DNA of 64,000 nt from Chryseobacterium salivictor. GTDB lineage: Bacteria; Bacteroidota; Bacteroidia; Flavobacteriales; Weeksellaceae. Both the position numbers and the translations under genes were made by a program. Under the pieces are notes generated by a model that was not told the DNA's origin, did no database searches, and worked only from the letters and a program-made list of their open reading frames with translations. Shown one piece after another: positions 59,933 to 64,000 of this stretch (positions within the stretch are counted from its first letter, which is position 1; every line of letters starts with the position of its first letter). Location: contig NZ_CP037954.1 of NCBI RefSeq assembly GCF_004359195.1, positions 930,001 through 994,000 on the forward strand, given 5' to 3'.

Positions 59933-62098
59933 TTAAAACCAATGTCCCAGAATTATACTGAGAATCCCGTTTTTATTTTTTAATGGTTGACTGTAATTAA
60001 TTTTTATCTGTCCGAAAGGTGATCTATAACCTGCCGTAAGTCCTGCCGAGGATTCTGATATATGTAAAATATTATCAACCTTGTGGTCATCAAAAAGGTT
60101 AGCAAATGAAATATTGGTGTCTATAAAATAGCTTTTTGCCACTCTGAATTGAAGTGTATTTGATGAACTTAGGATGTTTCTGCCAATAACCTCACCGAAT
60201 TGATAGCCCTGAAAGCTTACTAGATTACCTAAATTTTGTTCAAAAATACCTCCTAAACGATAATTGTAATAGGGACTTAAATTATCACCAATTGTAAATC
60301 CACCAACTAACCCAAGACGGTAAGTAAGCCAGGAATTGATGGGAAAATTCAGCTGGGTAGTTATTTTTGCCTGTAACGTCTTCCCATCATCATATTTGTG
60401 CAGGATATCTAAAACTTTCCCTTCTACATTCAATAAAAAACCTTTAGTAGGAAAATTTCGGTCATCCTGAGTATCACTTTTAATGAAAGCGTAGGCATTG
60501 ATGTAATTTTCAGATGCGGTAAAGGTTGAACTTCCAAAGGGTTTAGATTCAAAATAATCATTACTTAGACCTGCACCCACAGCGTATTTATCGCGCCAAA
60601 TCGATTGAAGAAATATTTCGTTCCGAAACCAGTTCCACTTGTCATAAACATTACCAGTTTCATCGTTTAGATCCATTGATATCCCTGATGCATAAACACC
60701 CAATCCCGGAATGTAACCATTGTCAATAAAATAATTAAAATAATACCGCGGCCGGTCACCCACTACAACATCCAGGGAAACGGTTGAATTGCGAAATAGA
60801 AGTCTTTTGGCTGTAGCATTAAGCATTAATCCGGTTTTGAAAATTTCATCGTAATGCAGTCCAAAACGTAAAAAGAAGCGTGTGTCATCTTCTGTAACAT
60901 TTAATTTCAGGAAATTTTTATTATCCTGCTCAACGATATCATAATTGATTAAACGGTAGTTATTTGTCGCATATAATTTATCAATCATTTTGTTGATTCC
61001 GCCGTAGGTTTGAAGAGAAGGGACCTTCAGATTCATTTTACCTAAGACATAGTTCTCTTTAAAAATATAACCGTTAAAAAGAATGAGACTATCGATTTTA
61101 TAGACATTAGAATAGACGGTACTCATGGGTGCGCGCAGCAATTTTTGATCTTTTTTTGGCAGTAATGAAAGGGTCTGCATGTATTTCTGGGCCTCTACGT
61201 AACCGGAATCAAGAATGGCTTTTTTGGCATCGTAACTTGTTGCTCCCATCCCTTCCAAATTTGGATGGATATTGATGTCTGTATAATTGTACTGTATTTT
61301 TGTTTCTTTCTGAATTCCAAAATCAATCACTTGGTTTAAAATGGATATTGCCGACTGTAAATCTTTTCTACTGGCTAAACCTTGGCTCAAATCTACTCCA
61401 ATGACGATATCAATCCCTTTCTCTTTTAATGGTTGAGATGGATAATTTATGGTCATTGCTCCATCGATGTAGAGCGAGTCGCCAATTTTTACCGGATCCA
61501 TTAAAGACGGAAAAGCAGAACTTGCCATAATAGCACTTACCAGATCGCCACTTTCAAAGAGTTTCATATCCCCACTTTCAAGATTCGTGGCCACACACAT
61601 AAAAGGAATAGGTAACTTAGAGAAATCGGTGATGGTAGAAACGTTTTTAAAGAGTTCTTTTAACAAATAGATATTCTTTTGACCGGTAGAGATCGCTTTT
61701 GGCAAAACGTTGATTTTCCCATTTTTTATAGGTACCGTAAGAATGTAATTATCAACCGATTTATTAAAAAAGGTAGTTTCCTGTCTCGTCTTTTCGTTAG
61801 CAAGAATCGAGTAAAAGTCTGTGTCCATCACGATTTTTTCGATTTCTTTTCCGGTATAGCCGGAAGCGTATAATCCCCCAACAATTGCGCCCATACTCGT
61901 TCCGGAGATGTAATCGACCTTCACGCCTAAAGAATCAAGAACCTTTAAAACACCGATGTGTGCAAATCCTTTAGCTCCTCCTCCAGAAAGAGATAAGCCA
62001 ATCTTGGGGTGCTTAGGGATGGTAAAACCTTCCTTAATCTGTGCATTTAAAGTAATAGCGAGTAATAAAAACAGAAAACAGATACTACATTTTTTCAT
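59933..62098 (-). CDS. Patatin-like phospholipase with BamA-like barrel (type Vd secretion family)
   Basis: This 721-residue protein has a signal peptide (MKKCSICFLFLLLAITLNAQ), a patatin domain with oxyanion GGGAKG, nucleophile in GTSMG and catalytic Asp in YIDGAMT (about residues 30-215), a POTRA-like part and a C-terminal 16-strand-type barrel (ending GHWF, with YINAYAFIKSDTQDDRNF). It belongs to the PlpD/FplA-like group that anchors a phospholipase on the outer membrane. It abuts murF-alr by zero bases and precedes ybeY by three, so the three share one transcript. Confidence 0.9.
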   Translation of the reverse strand: MKKCSICFLFLLLAITLNAQIKEGFTIPKHPKIGLSLSGGGAKGFAHIGVLKVLDSLGVKVDYISGTSMGAIVGGLYASGYTGKEIEKIVMDTDFYSILANEKTRQETTFFNKSVDNYILTVPIKNGKINVLPKAISTGQKNIYLLKELFKNVSTITDFSKLPIPFMCVATNLESGDMKLFESGDLVSAIMASSAFPSLMDPVKIGDSLYIDGAMTINYPSQPLKEKGIDIVIGVDLSQGLASRKDLQSAISILNQVIDFGIQKETKIQYNYTDINIHPNLEGMGATSYDAKKAILDSGYVEAQKYMQTLSLLPKKDQKLLRAPMSTVYSNVYKIDSLILFNGYIFKENYVLGKMNLKVPSLQTYGGINKMIDKLYATNNYRLINYDIVEQDNKNFLKLNVTEDDTRFFLRFGLHYDEIFKTGLMLNATAKRLLFRNSTVSLDVVVGDRPRYYFNYFIDNGYIPGLGVYASGISMDLNDETGNVYDKWNWFRNEIFLQSIWRDKYAVGAGLSNDYFESKPFGSSTFTASENYINAYAFIKSDTQDDRNFPTKGFLLNVEGKVLDILHKYDDGKTLQAKITTQLNFPINSWLTYRLGLVGGFTIGDNLSPYYNYRLGGIFEQNLGNLVSFQGYQFGEVIGRNILSSSNTLQFRVAKSYFIDTNISFANLFDDHKVDNILHISESSAGLTAGYRSPFGQIKINYSQPLKNKNGILSIILGHWF

Positions 62099-64000
62099 TT
62101 AATCTTTGATATAAATACGTTTAACTCGTCGGGATATAGACGTTAATACTTCATAAGAAATTGTTTTACAATAGGAGGCAAACTCTTCAAGCGATGGACT
62201 GGAGTTAAAGATAATAACTTCTTCACCTTCTTTCGCTACAAAATCTCCTAAATCAATCATCATCATATCCATACAGACATTCCCGACAATCGGGAAAAGA
62301 TTCTTTCTAATTCCTACAAAACCGGCATTATTTCCTACCAATCTTGGGATTCCATCTGCATAACCAACGGGAATTGTTGCGATATTGGTATTCTCCAATG
62401 CTTTAAATTTTCGGTTATAACCGACCGATTCACCTTTATTTACAGTTGATATTTGTGAAATTACCGTCTTAAAGGTAACTGCACTTTTCAGTTGTTTTTT
62501 AATTTCAGGATGGGCGGAAACTCCCACCATTCCAATACCAATCCTAACCATATCAAATTGATAATCAGAGAAATTGACGATTCCTGAAGTGTTAAGAATA
62601 TGTCTAATTGGCTGATCATTAATCCCTTGAATAAGTGCCAGTGAATTTTCATTAAAGATATGAATTTGTGCTAAAGTATATTCCTTTTCCTGATCATCAT
62701 CAGATGAAGATAAATGACTGAAAATAGATTTTACTTTAACGTTCATAGAGTTCAACTTTTCAATGAGCATACTCAGTTCATCTTTCTTAAAACCAAGACG
62801 GTGCATTCCAGTTTCTAACTTGATATGAATAGGATATCGATGTTGAATTCCTTTCTGAATAAGCTTTTCATTAAACAGTTCGAGCACCCGAAAACTATAA
62901 ATTTCCGGTTCCAGATTATAATCGATGATGATATTGTAACTGTGCTGTTCCGGATTCATTACCATAATCGGCGTTGTAATACCGTTTTTTCGTAAATCTA
63001 CGCCTTCATCTGCATAAGCCACGCCTAAATAATCAATGTGATGGTGCTGCAGAAATTCCGCAATTTCGTAACCGCCTAAACCGTAAGAATACGCTTTTAC
63101 CATCGCCATCATTTTGGTTTCAGGTTTCAGTAATGCTTTATGAACATTAATGTTATGGAGGATCGAATTTAAATTTACTTCTAACACGGTATCGTGTTTC
63201 TGTAACTCAAGATAAGATTTTACTTTATCGATTTCAAACTTCCGTGCACCTTTCAGTAAAATTAAATGATTTTCTATTTGGTTAAGATATACGTTGTCAA
63301 TAAGTTCTGCCGTGTTACTGAAAGTAAAAGTTTTAGCATCAAACAATCTTTCCAGTTTAGTGATTTCGTTTCCGATGAGAAAGACGGACTTAAAATGTTG
63401 CTCATTGGTTAGAGCAGCGACTTCCTGATATAGCTGGTCTGCATTTTTACCTTCCACAAAATCGGTCAGGATTAAAACTTTATTCGGTTTATTATATTCG
63501 TTAATATGCTGAAATGCAATTTTTAAAGAATCTAAATCAAGATTGAATGAATCATTGATAATGAGATTATTCCTAATTCCATTCACGCTTTCCAGGCGCA
63601 TTTCAACCGATTTCAAAGAATTCAGTTTCTCTACAATTTTGGAGTTATCAAAACCAAACTCTTTCAAAACTGAAATCACACACAACACATTGCTTATCGT
63701 AGCTTCATCTCTTTGGTTAACAGGAACAGAAAATTCTTCTTCAAAATATTGAATGAAGACCTCTTGCGATCTGTTTTTCCAATCATTTTTGATAAAGACC
63801 TTATTGCGGTTTTTAAAACCAAATGATATTAATTTTTTACTTGAATACCGCTCAGTTATTTTATTATAAACCAATTCATTATCTCCATTAAAAATGATCG
63901 TTTCTGAATTTTCAAATAATCTAATTTTTTCATCAATAAGATCTTCAGCAGAGTCAAAATTTGAAGAATGTGCAGAACCGATATGGGTAAGAACGCCGAT
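62099..64000 (-). CDS. Bifunctional MurF ligase / alanine racemase (5' end outside window)
   Basis: The frame is open to the edge of the window; 633 residues are visible. Its first part is MurF: the LTHIGSAHSSNF loop continues past a false TTG start at 63874, and then DEATISNVLCVISVLKEF. The second part, from about residue 270, is alanine racemase with the PLP Lys in MAMVKAYSYGLGG and the catalytic Tyr in VGYNRKFK. The fusion supplies D-Ala and adds D-Ala-D-Ala to the peptidoglycan precursor; it is known in Bacteroidota. The patatin gene starts on the next base. Confidence 0.94.
   Translation of the reverse strand: MGVLTHIGSAHSSNFDSAEDLIDEKIRLFENSETIIFNGDNELVYNKITERYSSKKLISFGFKNRNKVFIKNDWKNRSQEVFIQYFEEEFSVPVNQRDEATISNVLCVISVLKEFGFDNSKIVEKLNSLKSVEMRLESVNGIRNNLIINDSFNLDLDSLKIAFQHINEYNKPNKVLILTDFVEGKNADQLYQEVAALTNEQHFKSVFLIGNEITKLERLFDAKTFTFSNTAELIDNVYLNQIENHLILLKGARKFEIDKVKSYLELQKHDTVLEVNLNSILHNINVHKALLKPETKMMAMVKAYSYGLGGYEIAEFLQHHHIDYLGVAYADEGVDLRKNGITTPIMVMNPEQHSYNIIIDYNLEPEIYSFRVLELFNEKLIQKGIQHRYPIHIKLETGMHRLGFKKDELSMLIEKLNSMNVKVKSIFSHLSSSDDDQEKEYTLAQIHIFNENSLALIQGINDQPIRHILNTSGIVNFSDYQFDMVRIGIGMVGVSAHPEIKKQLKSAVTFKTVISQISTVNKGESVGYNRKFKALENTNIATIPVGYADGIPRLVGNNAGFVGIRKNLFPIVGNVCMDMMMIDLGDFVAKEGEEVIIFNSSPSLEEFASYCKTISYEVLTSISRRVKRIYIKD

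Noticed and set aside
1..64000. CRISPR arrays, tRNA or rRNA genes, prophage or insertion sequences
   Set aside because: I looked through the gaps and saw no regularly spaced repeats, no cloverleaf-like stretches with TTCNA arms, and no transposase or integrase frames.

Overview
The window is chromosomal DNA from a Bacteroidota bacterium of the order Flavobacteriales, most likely the Chryseobacterium/Kaistella group (Weeksellaceae). This is inferred from the gene families: GLPGLI-family secreted proteins, a SprE/PorW-type lipoprotein of gliding motility and type IX secretion, a fused MurF-alanine racemase, a GTPase-site-altered second EF-G, and -7 boxes of the form TAnnTTTG. Base composition is AT-rich. 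About 58 protein genes are packed with short gaps. I found no tRNA, rRNA, CRISPR array, prophage or insertion sequence. Many start sites were moved inward from upstream TTG codons to an ATG that fits the family or restores a signal peptide.

Layout. 1-3824: PAS histidine kinase (cut by the window edge) with a single-domain response regulator, then nth, bcp and sufS. 4143-12208: serine hydrolase, glyS, pyrD, DUF445, lipoprotein MsrB, tryptophanase. 12297-19998: DUF502, a broken miaE, two small membrane proteins, a membrane acyltransferase, rplU-rpmA, thiL with a thioesterase, a flavoprotein. 20058-25844: uvrB, the wreck of a YafQ-type toxin-antitoxin module, a BlaI repressor with an M56 peptidase-TonB fusion, and a sugar dehydrogenase. 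25898-31581: outer-membrane protein, EF-G2, and a Feo iron-uptake set with a 50-residue cysteine-rich third member. 31702-39803: two GLPGLI proteins, an outer-membrane receptor-like protein, DinB, JmjC-like cupin and an M14 peptidase. 39997-43669: lepA and an ECF sigma / putative anti-sigma / periplasmic protein operon. 43773-54567: Rossmann protein, KdsC-like phosphatase, maf, sprE, tsaB, SDR, yraN, LD-carboxypeptidase, LysE, rnr, rpiB. 55186-64000: pgk, methyltransferase, mnmG, ybeY, patatin, murF-alr (cut by the window edge).

The strongest non-coding signal is at the right end. Two perfect parS-type palindromes sit directly before and after mnmG, and about 2.5 kb away the longest intergenic gap (54568-55185) is AT-rich and carries one perfect and three near-perfect DnaA boxes. 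Together these suggest the window lies near the chromosomal origin and includes part of the partition region.

Two decayed loci were found by reading through intergenic sequence: miaE has lost about 20 bases near its start, and the toxin-antitoxin module upstream of uvrB has a nonsense codon in the antitoxin and three single-base losses in the toxin, while its operator palindrome is intact. Other points of interest are an endonuclease III without its iron-sulfur cysteines, a YbeY with an altered third zinc ligand, and candidate dispersed intergenic repeats.
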